From an uncultured Pelagibacteraceae bacterium (GTDB lineage: Bacteria; Pseudomonadota; Alphaproteobacteria; Pelagibacterales; Pelagibacteraceae), in NCBI GenBank assembly GCA_902595125.1, contig CACJOY010000003.1:62001-126000 (forward strand): DNA of 64,000 nt, written 5' to 3'. Made by a program: the position numbers and the translations under genes. Under the pieces are notes generated by a model. That model had not been told where the DNA came from. It saw only the letters and a list, made by a program, of their open reading frames with translations, and searched no databases. This document shows, piece by piece, positions 15,414 to 24,486 of the stretch (position 1 is the stretch's first letter; every line of letters starts with the position of its first letter).

Positions 15414-17101
15414 TTTTTATAAAAAATATATTTCCCATATTTTTTTTCCACATAAATATTTCCATCAATTGTAAATTGACAATTTTCGTCATTTTTTTTA
15501 CACATATCGTAATGGGAAATTAGTTTCTCAAGATTTTTTTGTAAATTGAAGCTCTTTTCTTCAATTTTAAAATGGAAATTATTCAATGGTTTATAACTAT
15601 AAAATTCTATCTCATATTTTATTCTCTCAAAATTTCTATAAGTAAAAATTATTATTGAAACAAGAATTAGAAAATAAAATTTCTTGGAAATCAAATTTAT
15701 ATTATTTTGATATTTTTCCATAAAAATAGAAAAATAAATAAATATTAAAGATACTATTAAGCAATATCCTCCATATCGTAATGCTGGATGATTATAAAAC
15801 CATTCCAGTAATAATATAAAAATAAAAAACACCAATAAATTAATCTTATTTTTTTTTGGCAAACTTTTTACTTTTGATTTCAATGTCAAAAAAGTAATTA
15901 ATAACAATACGCTTACACCGATCAAAAAATCTGATACTTTATTAAAAAAATAAATATCTATCCAATTTGATACCCAATTAAAATTTTTGATATATAAAAT
16001 TGGATCCTCAACTCTAAAATTTGGTCCAGCTCCACCCTTGGCCCATTGCTCATACCAATTATTCAATTCCTTAACTTCGTTTATTTTGATAGCCCAAAGA
16101 TTATTTTCAAAGCATGAAATAGCAACAGGATAAATTAAACAACCTGAAATTAAAAAATTATGAAAAAGTAATAATATTATCAAAAAAACAAAAGATAGAA
16201 AAAAGTAATTTTTAATTAAAATTTTAAATATATTGAATAAATTTTTTTTTATTTGAAATAAATGGTATATTATTACAACAAACAATAATCCGTATAATAT
16301 ATAAAAAGCTTTAAATGTTATTATCAGACCAATTAAAACGAATAATTTTGTAATACTTTTTTCAATAACTACTTTAAAATTTATCATCAAAAGAATTTCT
16401 GAAATTAAAATCAATATCAAAATTTGCGCAGATTTATCTGTTCCATGTTCTGAAATTCTATAAAAAAAGGTATTTATAAATATAAATACAAGTAAATTGT
16501 ATATTGTTAGGAAATTATACCTTTTATTATTTAAGTCATTATATATTTTTATTATTAAAATTAAATTCGCAAAACCAAAAATTAAGGCTGGCGTTATTTG
16601 AAATGTAAAATATTTTATAAAAGGTAAATAAAACAGTGAGTTAAGATAAAACAACGATGACGAAGTCCTGAGACCTAATCCAAAATTACCTATACCGATG
16701 ACAGTTGGTTGGTTAGTTAAATAGTAACTATATTGAAAATGATAATATAAAAAATCATCATGGGTTTTGTAAATAAACAAACCAAAAAGTAAAAAAGCAA
16801 ATATACCAACTAAAAAGTAGAAATTATTTTTTGATAATTTATTGAAATTTTTTATTTTAATTATAAAAAAAATAAAACCTAATCCTAAAAAAATTAAATT
16901 ATGATACAGGCCATGTTTTATAAATAAACTTGTAAAATACGAATAAATAGTAAAAAAGAAAATTGCTGTTAATCCTGTATAACCAATGTTTTTTGAAGAG
17001 ACTGACTTACCAACTGTATCTGTAATTAAAAACCCATAACCAAGTATTGAACTGATGATAAAGAAATAGAATATAAAAAAAGTATAAAAATTAACAAACA
17101 T
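15410..17101 (-). CDS. polytopic membrane protein, possible GT-C glycosyltransferase or polymerase
   Basis: 563 residues with at least ten hydrophobic segments. After several helices a conserved-looking luminal loop THDDFLYYHFQYS precedes NFGLGLRTSSSLFYLNSLFY, and the C-terminal about 80 residues are a polar Lys/Glu-rich domain. Acidic residues in an early periplasmic loop are typical of GT-C enzymes that use polyprenyl-phosphate sugars, but no known family can be assigned with certainty. It is coupled (4-nt overlap) to the FkbM methyltransferase and divergent from a GT2 gene only 31 nt away. It could alternatively be a Wzy-type polymerase. Confidence 0.75.
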   Translation of the reverse strand: MFVNFYTFFIFYFFIISSILGYGFLITDTVGKSVSSKNIGYTGLTAIFFFTIYSYFTSLFIKHGLYHNLIFLGLGFIFFIIKIKNFNKLSKNNFYFLVGIFAFLLFGLFIYKTHDDFLYYHFQYSYYLTNQPTVIGIGNFGLGLRTSSSLFYLNSLFYLPFIKYFTFQITPALIFGFANLILIIKIYNDLNNKRYNFLTIYNLLVFIFINTFFYRISEHGTDKSAQILILILISEILLMINFKVVIEKSITKLFVLIGLIITFKAFYILYGLLFVVIIYHLFQIKKNLFNIFKILIKNYFFLSFVFLIILLLFHNFLISGCLIYPVAISCFENNLWAIKINEVKELNNWYEQWAKGGAGPNFRVEDPILYIKNFNWVSNWIDIYFFNKVSDFLIGVSVLLLITFLTLKSKVKSLPKKNKINLLVFFIFILLLEWFYNHPALRYGGYCLIVSLIFIYFSIFMEKYQNNINLISKKFYFLILVSIIIFTYRNFERIKYEIEFYSYKPLNNFHFKIEEKSFNLQKNLEKLISHYDMCKKNDENCQFTIDGNIYVEKKYGKYIFYKK

Positions 17102-17132
17102 TATATATAGATTTATTTAACTATCATAAATA

Positions 17133-17804
17133 ATGAATAATTTAACACTAATAATACCTGCAAAAAATGAAAAAGAGTGTCTTCCAAGTGTACTCGAGGA
17201 ATTAAAAAGATATAATCTAATTATTCATGTCATTCTAGAAGAAAGTGATCGAAAAACAATTGATGCAATCTCAGAATATAATTGCAAAATAATTTATCAA
17301 AATCAAAAAGGATATGGAGACGCTTTAATAGAAGGAATTAATTCTGTTTCAAGTAAATATTTTTGTATCTTTAATGCTGATGGATCTTTTGATCCAAAAG
17401 AGTTAAAATTAATGTTTGAAAAAATTGAGAAAGATAATTATGACTTTATTTTTGGATCTAGATATGAGCATAATAGTGGAAGTGATGATGATACGATAGT
17501 AACTAAAGTTGGGAACTATATTTTTACAAAAATTGGTAATATTTTTTTTAATATTAAAATTACTGATATTCTTTATACCTATGTACTTGGAAATACAGTT
17601 CAAGCAAAAAAACTCAATCTTAAACAAAAAGATTTTAGGTTTTGTGTAGAACTTCCCATTAAAGCTCAGAAACATAATATGAAACTTGGTACTATAAACT
17701 GTTATGAACGTAAAAGAATTGCAGGGGAAAAAAAGGTCAATGCTTTTAAGGATGGTTATTTAATTTTATCACAGATGGTAAAGTTATTTTTTGAAAAAAA
17801 ATGA
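17133..17804 (+). CDS. glycosyltransferase family 2
   Basis: 223 residues with a GT-A fold of the polyprenyl-phosphate-sugar synthase-like group: LTLIIPAKNEKECLPSVLEE at the N-terminus, YQNQKGYGDALIEGI, FNADGSFDPKEL (a DxD-like acidic motif) and FGSRYEHNSG. No C-terminal transmembrane pair is obvious, so it is probably a peripheral cytoplasmic enzyme. It overlaps the O-antigen-ligase-like gene by 4 nt, implying that sugar transfer and ligation or polymerisation are linked. Confidence 0.85.
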   Translation: MNNLTLIIPAKNEKECLPSVLEELKRYNLIIHVILEESDRKTIDAISEYNCKIIYQNQKGYGDALIEGINSVSSKYFCIFNADGSFDPKELKLMFEKIEKDNYDFIFGSRYEHNSGSDDDTIVTKVGNYIFTKIGNIFFNIKITDILYTYVLGNTVQAKKLNLKQKDFRFCVELPIKAQKHNMKLGTINCYERKRIAGEKKVNAFKDGYLILSQMVKLFFEKK

Positions 17805-19036
17805 AAGAATTAATTCAGAACTATAAATTAGAATCTAAAACTTTTTTAATTTTTTTAATTGCTCTTTTTCCAGTAACATTATTAATTGGCTCATCATTTA
17901 TAAATAGTTCTATTGTATTAATAGATATCTTATTCTTATTTATATTAATAAAAGAAAAAAAAATTAATTTTCTAAAAAACCAAAGTTTTTATATTTTATT
18001 ATTTCTATGGGTTGCCTTAATAATAAATATGCTTCTAAGTATAAATATTGAAAATTCTCTTTCGAGATCAATTGGTTTTATCAGGTTTGTAATTTTTGTT
18101 TTTGCGATCAAATTCATACTTAATAAAAACAAAAATGATGATAGATTAATTTTTATTTCTTGGTCAATAATATTCTTTATAGTTTCAATTGATATAATTT
18201 TTGAGTCAATTTTCGGCTTTAACACTTTAGGATTTCAAAGTTATTTGCCTGGAAGAATATCTAGTTTTCTTAATGATGAGTTAAAAATTGGAAATTTTTA
18301 TTTTGGTTTTATTTTATTAACCTTAAGCCTAATATATTATTCATTAAAAACAAAAAAATTTTTTTTAATTTTTTTAATTTTTTTCACTTTTATTTCATTC
18401 ATTATAGGAGAAAGATCAAACTTTATAAAAGTTTTTATTATTACTTTTTTATTCTTTTTAATAGTTGATAAAACTATTTTATGGAAAAAATTACTACTTT
18501 TTTTTATTACTTTATCCTTAATTTTTTTTACTATAAGTAAAAATAAAGATTTAAAAGAAAGATTTTATAATCAAACGTTTATACCTTTAGTTGAGCATAA
18601 TTATGATATTAAAGAATTTTTTAGGTTTACTACCTATGGGGCTCACTATGATACAGCGATACAAATTTTCAAAAATCATGCTTATTTCGGAGTTGGTTTA
18701 AAAAATTACAGAATTGAAAGTGGAAAAGCAAAATATGAAAATCCCAATTTCAGATTTAATGAAAAAAGAAAAACGACTCATCCTCATCAAGTTCACTTTG
18801 AATTTTTAGCCGAAACGGGATTATTTGGATACACATCATTTTTTATATTTTTTTTAGTTTTTTTAAAAAGAAGTATTAAAATTCAGTTTAAAAATAAAAA
18901 TATTTATCATTTATCAGGTCTACTTTTTATATTGATCTCATTTACCCCTTTGATTCCATCAGGAAGTTTTTTTACAACTTATGGGGCAGCTATATTTTGG
19001 TTAAATTTTGCTGTAGTAGAGGCATTTAATGATTAA
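17801..19036 (+). CDS. waaL: O-antigen ligase / polymerase-like membrane protein (Wzy_C family)
   Basis: 411 residues, about ten transmembrane segments and one large periplasmic loop. The loop carries FKNHAYFGVGLKNYRI followed by TTHPHQVHFEFLAETGLFGY, the hallmark His-containing and Glu-x-Gly region of the O-antigen ligase (PF04932) family. It would transfer undecaprenyl-linked glycan to lipid A core, or polymerise repeats. The gene symbol is a family assignment, since ligases and Wzy polymerases cannot be separated by sequence alone. It overlaps the convergent wecA-like gene by 11 nt. Confidence 0.82.
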   Translation: MKELIQNYKLESKTFLIFLIALFPVTLLIGSSFINSSIVLIDILFLFILIKEKKINFLKNQSFYILLFLWVALIINMLLSINIENSLSRSIGFIRFVIFVFAIKFILNKNKNDDRLIFISWSIIFFIVSIDIIFESIFGFNTLGFQSYLPGRISSFLNDELKIGNFYFGFILLTLSLIYYSLKTKKFFLIFLIFFTFISFIIGERSNFIKVFIITFLFFLIVDKTILWKKLLLFFITLSLIFFTISKNKDLKERFYNQTFIPLVEHNYDIKEFFRFTTYGAHYDTAIQIFKNHAYFGVGLKNYRIESGKAKYENPNFRFNEKRKTTHPHQVHFEFLAETGLFGYTSFFIFFLVFLKRSIKIQFKNKNIYHLSGLLFILISFTPLIPSGSFFTTYGAAIFWLNFAVVEAFND

Positions 19037-20048
19037 AAAATTTTTTATATCTAAATTTAAATAATACTAAATACGTAAAAACATAAATTAAAATTAGAGT
19101 AAAAATTAAAAAAATTTGGACCAAACTATTATTAACATAATTTGCCCCTATAATAAAAAATACAAAATTAACTAAGTTAATTAAAATACTAGACATATTA
19201 TTTGAAAATATTTTTGTAAAATTAAAATTAGAATTTAAATAATAAAATAAGAGATGATGAAGATGTTTATTGTCTGCGTTTAGTGGAGATAAGTTAAACC
19301 TTTTTTTTCTAATAATTGAAAATAAATTTTCAAAACATGGATACCATAATAAGAGAACAACAAAAAACGGAGAAATAAAACTGATTTCCTTATAAATAAA
19401 AATTAATAAGGAGCCCATCGAAACTCCAAGTAAATAAGATCCTGAGTCTCCTAAATATAATTTATTTAATAAATTGAATAAAAGTAGGTAGATTAATAAA
19501 ATAATGTAATTTAATAAATATGTTCTAATATTCATTGTTTCATTAATTACATCCATATTAAAAATTAAAATAAGTATCAGTAAATAATATTTTATTACTA
19601 AACCATTAAGTCCATCTATAAAATTAGTTCCATTAGTTACAATCAATAAACAGAATGTAAAAAAAATATAAGAAAAAATTGTATGCTCCAATAGATGGTT
19701 TAATAGTGGAACTCTAATATCACTTAAATATAAATCAAAATAAATAACCAAGAAAAATATGGTAATTCCTTGAAGTAAAAATCTAACTTTTGCAGATTTC
19801 AATATTTTTATATCAGATAAAATACCAATTAAAAATACAATTAAAAAATAAAAAAATTCTATTTTTTGAATAAAAAAAAATATGCTAAAAATAAATATTA
19901 TTACTCCCCCCGACAAAGGAATATTATTTTTTTCAATAAATAATTGATGTTTATCTCCAGTCAAACTCTGTAGAAAATTTTTCTTATTAAAAATAAAATT
20001 TATAAAAATAGTTAATAATGGAATTGTTAATAAATAAAAAAAATCCAT
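19026..20048 (-). CDS. wecA: WecA-like undecaprenyl-phosphate glycosyl-1-phosphate transferase
   Basis: 340-residue multispanning protein of the MraY/WecA family. It shows TNGTNFIDGLNGLV (the Asp-rich loop, about residue 140), YLGDSGSYLLGVSMGSLLIF and SPLNADNKHLHHLLFY (the HLHH motif of bacterial WecA-type enzymes). Such proteins load the first sugar-1-phosphate from a UDP-sugar onto undecaprenyl phosphate and so start O-antigen/capsule repeat synthesis. It shares one base with the upstream GT2 gene, probably the next transferase in the pathway. Confidence 0.88.
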   Translation of the reverse strand: MDFFYLLTIPLLTIFINFIFNKKNFLQSLTGDKHQLFIEKNNIPLSGGVIIFIFSIFFFIQKIEFFYFLIVFLIGILSDIKILKSAKVRFLLQGITIFFLVIYFDLYLSDIRVPLLNHLLEHTIFSYIFFTFCLLIVTNGTNFIDGLNGLVIKYYLLILILIFNMDVINETMNIRTYLLNYIILLIYLLLFNLLNKLYLGDSGSYLLGVSMGSLLIFIYKEISFISPFFVVLLLWYPCFENLFSIIRKKRFNLSPLNADNKHLHHLLFYYLNSNFNFTKIFSNNMSSILINLVNFVFFIIGANYVNNSLVQIFLIFTLILIYVFTYLVLFKFRYKKFFNH

Positions 20049-20785
20049 TATTTTTTTAGATAATTTAAACTTAATAGAAAAAGATAATAAAAAGATTTTA
20101 AAAAATTAAATTTCATATAATAATTATACACTTTGAAACCATCTAAAAGTTTTTGTATCAATGATGAAGATAAAGAATTTTCAATCTTATTCCATAATAC
20201 TAAATTTTTATTTATACCATATATTTTAATATTTTTAGAAAGAAGTTTTAACCATAATACAAAATCTTCTTTTGTTTTTAAATTTGGAAATTTATTATTA
20301 TTTAAATAACATCTTTTAATCATGACAGTTGAAAGTCCAATATCGCATGATTTAATTAAATCTTTTAATCTAAAAAAATTTTTTGCATTTCTTTTTGAAA
20401 TAATCATATTTTGACTGTCAACAATTGAATAACTTGTATGTGAAAAAATTATTTCTCTAAGTTTCATGAATCTTATTTGGTATTTAATTTTATCTTTCAA
20501 CCATAAGTCATCTGCATCTAAAAAAGCTATATATTCTCCTCTTGACTTTTTAATTCCTTTATTTCTTGATAACCCCGCTCCGAGATTTTTTTTATTTACT
20601 AATATTTTGATCCTTTTATCTTTTAGAGTTATATGCTTTATAAATTTAAGATCATCCTTTTTATCATCGTCATAAATTATTATAATTTCTAATTTTTTGT
20701 AGGACTGGTTAATTACAGACTTTAGGGTCCTGTATATATATCTTTTTTTTCTATAATAAGGAATTATTACACTTACTAAGCTCAT
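20048..20785 (-). CDS. glycosyltransferase family 2
   Basis: 245 residues with a GT-A fold: SLVSVIIPYYRKKRYIYRTL at the N-terminus, VINQSYKKLEIIIIYDDD, NKKNLGAGLSRNKGIKKSRG, and the metal-binding IAFLDADDLW. The C-terminal part holds KTKEDFVLWLKLL, typical of inverting GT2 enzymes that add hexoses in O-antigen synthesis. The exact sugar is unknown. Its stop is merged with the start of wecA (1-nt overlap). Its start is only 30 nt from the divergent GT4 gene. Confidence 0.87.
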   Translation of the reverse strand: MSLVSVIIPYYRKKRYIYRTLKSVINQSYKKLEIIIIYDDDKKDDLKFIKHITLKDKRIKILVNKKNLGAGLSRNKGIKKSRGEYIAFLDADDLWLKDKIKYQIRFMKLREIIFSHTSYSIVDSQNMIISKRNAKNFFRLKDLIKSCDIGLSTVMIKRCYLNNNKFPNLKTKEDFVLWLKLLSKNIKIYGINKNLVLWNKIENSLSSSLIQKLLDGFKVYNYYMKFNFLKSFYYLFLLSLNYLKK

Positions 20786-20794
20786 AATTTAATA

Positions 20795-20808
20795 TTTATA
20801 CTTATACT
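20795..20808. promoter_or_regulatory. overlapping divergent -10 boxes in a 30-bp intergenic gap
   Basis: Between divergent start codons at 20785 (minus) and 20816 (plus), the plus strand has tandem TATACT boxes at 20797-20802 and 20803-20808, while the minus strand reads TATAAA at 20800-20795. The symmetric overlap of -10 elements is the arrangement known for bidirectional bacterial promoters. Spacing to the starts would give very short leaders. Confidence 0.4.
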
Positions 20809-20815
20809 TATCATA

Positions 20816-21922
20816 ATGTATAAAAATGAAATGAAAAAAGAAATTGTGTTTTTTATGCCATCTTTTGAGGGTGGTGGAGTTGAAAAAAATATAAGAATGA
20901 TAGCAAACTACTTTGCATCAAAAAACATAAAAATTTCTCTTATAACTACATCAAAAAAAGTTAAAAAAAAATTTGCAAAAAAAATAAGATTTATAAGCCC
21001 AGTAAGCAATATTTGGGATAAACAAAAGAGATTTATCAAATTCATCATATGTATTTACTTTTTAATTAAAAATTACAGAAAAAATAAAGAAATAAACGTT
21101 TTTTGTTTTCAAAGTAATATTCTTTGTATTTTATTTTGTAAGATTTTTGGATTTAAAATTGTCATAAGACCAAATTCATCTCCTACAGGTTGGTCATCAA
21201 ATTATTTAAAAAATTTTATTTTCTCAAAAATACTTAAACTTTCAAATAGTATCGTGGTCAATAGTAATGACTTTAAAAAAGAACTTAAATCTAAATTTAA
21301 CCTAGATTCTAAATGCATATTTAATCCATTAAATACAAATGAAATAAGAAAACTTTCAAGAAAAAAAATTAAATTTAATTTTTATAAAAAAGATACAATA
21401 AATCTCATTTCAATTGGACGACTAGTCAAACAAAAAGATCATATAACAATTCTCAAATCATTAAATTATTTAAAAAAGAAATGCAACTTTCGTCTTTTAA
21501 TTTTAGGTGAAGGCGATCAAAGAGAAAATCTTTTAAATTATGTAAATAAAAATAATTTAAATAATCTAGTTAAAATAAATAAAAGAACAGATAACCCTTA
21601 CCCGTTCATCAAAAAATCACAAATATTATTATTATCATCTAAATTTGAAGGTCTACCTAATGTTTTATTAGAGGCTTTGGCTTTAGACAAATTTATTATT
21701 TCATCAAATTGCCCAACTGGACCAAGAGAAATACTAGATAATGGAAAGGGCGGTTTATTATTTGAGATTGGAAATCATGAAGAACTAAGTAAAAAAATAC
21801 TAATCTATAAAAAAAATTATAAACTCTGTCTAAGAAAAAAGAGATACGCAAAGAAAAGAGCAATGCGGTTTGATTACGATAAGAATCTTAATAAGTATTT
21901 TAATTTATTTAAAACACTTTAA
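20816..21922 (+). CDS. glycosyltransferase family 4
   Basis: 368-residue GT-B enzyme. The N-terminal acceptor domain has FFMPSFEGGGVEKNIRMIA; the C-terminal donor domain has LISIGRLVKQKDHITILKSL, LLILGEGDQRENL, LLLSSKFEGLPNVLLEALAL (the E-x7-E retaining motif) and NCPTGPREIL. ATG 20816 is used; a second ATG five codons in (20831) is equally plausible. It retains anomeric configuration and probably adds a hexose or HexNAc to the lipid-linked glycan. It overlaps the convergent GT2 gene by 18 nt. Confidence 0.88.
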   Translation: MYKNEMKKEIVFFMPSFEGGGVEKNIRMIANYFASKNIKISLITTSKKVKKKFAKKIRFISPVSNIWDKQKRFIKFIICIYFLIKNYRKNKEINVFCFQSNILCILFCKIFGFKIVIRPNSSPTGWSSNYLKNFIFSKILKLSNSIVVNSNDFKKELKSKFNLDSKCIFNPLNTNEIRKLSRKKIKFNFYKKDTINLISIGRLVKQKDHITILKSLNYLKKKCNFRLLILGEGDQRENLLNYVNKNNLNNLVKINKRTDNPYPFIKKSQILLLSSKFEGLPNVLLEALALDKFIISSNCPTGPREILDNGKGGLLFEIGNHEELSKKILIYKKNYKLCLRKKRYAKKRAMRFDYDKNLNKYFNLFKTL

Positions 21923-22696
21923 TATTGTAGAAATTATTTTTGTTAAAAGATAATCAAAATTAAAATTTAAATTAATAGCATAATGGTCTATTTTCTTTAA
22001 ATAATAGAAGGAATTAAGCCTTCTACTAAACCAATTTAAATTAAACAAAGCATATTTTTTTGACTCACCGTAAGATTTATAAAATGTTAAATTTTTGTTT
22101 AACGAATAAAAGGATTTATCCTTGAAATATGCAAACACACCTAGTCTAAATCCAAACCAAACATCTTTAAAATTATTTTCAAAGTTTTTATTCTTTTTTT
22201 TAAAGTTAATAAAAAATTTTTTTCTAAAACTAATAAAACTTTCTGGAGCTAAATACGGCCAAAAGCTCAATACATTATTTAAGTTTCCAATTTTTTGTTT
22301 TCTTTTTGCATATAGCGCAGGCAAATCTTGAATGAAATTTATTTGATTATTCTTTTTATAAATTTTTATGAATTCTTTAACTTTATTTTTTTTATAAAAA
22401 TCATCACTATCTAATAAAAAAATAATTTTTCCTTTGGAAAATTTTATTAAATTATAATATCCATTTTTAGCATCTATCGCAGCAATATTTGTTTTTCTTG
22501 AATTATTATAAAAAACTTTTAATTTCTTTTTTTTATATTTCTTTAAAATTTCTATTGAGCCATCTGTTGATTTATCGTCATAAACTAATACTTCAATTTT
22601 TTTATAAGATTGATTTAGACACGATTTTATTGATCTATTTAAAAATTTAGCATTATTAAAATTTAGAATTAAAATTGATACAAAATATTCATTCAT
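21905..22696 (-). CDS. glycosyltransferase family 2
   Basis: 263-residue GT-A protein: FVSILILNFNNAKFLNRSIK, CLNQSYKKIEVLVYDDKSTD, KGKIIFLLDSDDFYKKNKV (DxD-type acidic motif), then a Lys/Asn/Phe-rich C-terminal half that contains FENNFKDVWFGFRLGVFAYF. Substrate unknown. It is the last gene of a minus-strand set (GT2 at 23675, epimerase at 22704, this gene), 7 nt after the epimerase. Its 3' end overlaps the opposite GT4 gene by 18 nt, the longest convergent overlap in the window. Confidence 0.85.
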   Translation of the reverse strand: MNEYFVSILILNFNNAKFLNRSIKSCLNQSYKKIEVLVYDDKSTDGSIEILKKYKKKKLKVFYNNSRKTNIAAIDAKNGYYNLIKFSKGKIIFLLDSDDFYKKNKVKEFIKIYKKNNQINFIQDLPALYAKRKQKIGNLNNVLSFWPYLAPESFISFRKKFFINFKKKNKNFENNFKDVWFGFRLGVFAYFKDKSFYSLNKNLTFYKSYGESKKYALFNLNWFSRRLNSFYYLKKIDHYAINLNFNFDYLLTKIISTILKCFK

Positions 22697-22703
22697 TAAT
22701 GAT

Positions 22704-23678
22704 CTAGACTTTATACTTCCAAATTTTATTTTGTTTATACCAATTAATTATTTTTGGTAACTCCAAGTAAATATTATTTTTAATTTTATATTTAAGAAAT
22801 TTTAAAATTTTACTATTATCACCGTGAGTTTTTACTACTTCAATCTGATTTCTTGCTCGAAGAGTTAATTTTGGTTTTATTCCAATAAATTTTGCAATAA
22901 ATAAGGACAACTTATTAATATCAATAGGTTTATTAGAGCAAATATTAAAAATTTCAAAATTATTTTTCATTTTTTTTCTAATTAATAGATCCATCATCTT
23001 AACTACATCTTCAATGTGGGTATAATCTCTTAAATGATTTCCTTTATTGAATAAATTAAAATTTTTCCTATTAATTAAAGAGTCTAAATATTTAAATACA
23101 AACATATCTGGTCTACCATATTTTCCATATACAGTAAAAAATCTTAATCCAACAACTTTCATTTCTGTAATTTTAGACAGATCTTCTCCTATCTCTTCAT
23201 TAATTTTTTTAGTTGCAGCGTAAATGTTTTTTGGAATTACTTTTGTTTTTTCATTTATTGGAAATTTTTTTTGGTCACCATAAACTGAGCTGGATGATGC
23301 AAATATAAACTTTTTGATTTTATTTATTTTTGATAGATTAATAATATTCATATATCCATCAAAATTACTTTTAAAATAAGCTTTCGGCATCTTAATTGAG
23401 TCTCTTACGCCAGCTTGGGCAGCTAAATGAAAAACAATTTTGATTTTTCTTTTTTTAAATAAATTTGATAATTTTTTTTTATCCGTTAAATCTATTTTGC
23501 TAAAATTAAAATTTTTATTTTTTTTTAGATTAGATATCCTTTTTTTCTTCAATCTTACTGAATAGAAATTATTTAAGTTATCAAAACCTATTATTTTAGA
23601 TTTTCTATATTTTTTACATAAATAGTTTGATAAATGATAGCCAATGAAACCTGCACACCCACTAATTAAAAAATTCAT
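22704..23678 (-). CDS. UDP-glucuronate 4-epimerase-like NAD-dependent epimerase
   Basis: 324-residue extended SDR: FLISGCAGFIGYHLSNYL (Rossmann), GFDNLNNFYSVRLKKKRISN (close to the DNLNDYYD-x-LK-x-R signature of UDP-GlcA 4-epimerases), FHLAAQAGVRDSIKMP, FASSSSVYGDQ, NIYAATKK (Tyr-x3-Lys) and LRFFTVYGKYGRPDMFVFK. These motifs match the UDP-glucuronate/UDP-galacturonate epimerase group (LpsL/Cap1J). It would supply UDP-galacturonate for an acidic glycan. It overlaps the upstream GT2 gene by 4 nt. Confidence 0.85.
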   Translation of the reverse strand: MNFLISGCAGFIGYHLSNYLCKKYRKSKIIGFDNLNNFYSVRLKKKRISNLKKNKNFNFSKIDLTDKKKLSNLFKKRKIKIVFHLAAQAGVRDSIKMPKAYFKSNFDGYMNIINLSKINKIKKFIFASSSSVYGDQKKFPINEKTKVIPKNIYAATKKINEEIGEDLSKITEMKVVGLRFFTVYGKYGRPDMFVFKYLDSLINRKNFNLFNKGNHLRDYTHIEDVVKMMDLLIRKKMKNNFEIFNICSNKPIDINKLSLFIAKFIGIKPKLTLRARNQIEVVKTHGDNSKILKFLKYKIKNNIYLELPKIINWYKQNKIWKYKV

Positions 23679-24427
23679 GTTTTATTTTTTTCTTTTATTA
23701 TTCTGAATATTCTCTTTAAAAATCTTAAATAATGGATACACCAAACAATAATTTTATTTTGTCCATTATCTAATCGTATTTGAGTATTTTCATTAAGATA
23801 GTCAATATATTTCAGTCTTGAAGATAATCCACTCAGACCAAAATGCCCCATGACTTCACTTTTATTAGTTGCCATTCCTTTCATCCTAAATTTTACAATC
23901 ATTCTAAAAAACAAATCATAATCAGACGAATATTTATATTTAATATTGTAATATCCTAATTTTTTTTGTGCTTCAGATTTTATAAAAAAACCAACCGAAT
24001 GCGATGTATAAAAACCAAAAGTCCAAAGTATCTTTTTTGGATAAAAACCATATTGTAATGTATGTTTTTTAACACTTCCAAATAAAAAATCGATTTCTGT
24101 ATATTTTTCAAAATAATTTTTTACAATTTCTAATGCATTAGAAAAATAATAATCATCTGCATTTAGTATACCTATTATATCTCCTTCAGCTTTATCAATA
24201 CCTTTATTCATAGCATCATAAATACCATTGTCTTTTTCTGATATAAAATATTTTATATCCCTTTTATATTTATTTATTACTTCAATGGTACCGTCCTCAG
24301 AGCCACCATCTATAATAATGTGCTCATAGTTTTTATAATTTTGATTTATTAAGCTTAAAATATTTTTTTCAATCGTATCTTTATTATTTTTTACAACTGT
24401 GATAATTGATATTTTTAGATTTTTCAT
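23675..24427 (-). CDS. glycosyltransferase family 2 (WcaE/PGL-type)
   Basis: 250 residues: KISIITVVKNNKDTIEKNI, NYKNYEHIIIDGGSEDGTIE, YFISEKDNGIYDAMNKGIDK, EGDIIGILNADDYY and SDYDLFFRMI. The ISEKDNGIYDAMNKGI segment is characteristic of the colanic-acid WcaE-like GT2 subgroup, which often adds fucose or related 6-deoxyhexoses in cluster contexts. It overlaps the UDP-GlcA epimerase gene by 4 nt and is divergent from a GT4 gene (59 nt spacer). Confidence 0.88.
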   Translation of the reverse strand: MKNLKISIITVVKNNKDTIEKNILSLINQNYKNYEHIIIDGGSEDGTIEVINKYKRDIKYFISEKDNGIYDAMNKGIDKAEGDIIGILNADDYYFSNALEIVKNYFEKYTEIDFLFGSVKKHTLQYGFYPKKILWTFGFYTSHSVGFFIKSEAQKKLGYYNIKYKYSSDYDLFFRMIVKFRMKGMATNKSEVMGHFGLSGLSSRLKYIDYLNENTQIRLDNGQNKIIVWCIHYLRFLKRIFRIIKEKNKT

Positions 24428-24486
24428 TCGAAATGTCTTACAGTAAAGATAATATATAATTAATATAAGAAAAAAAAATAATTTCT

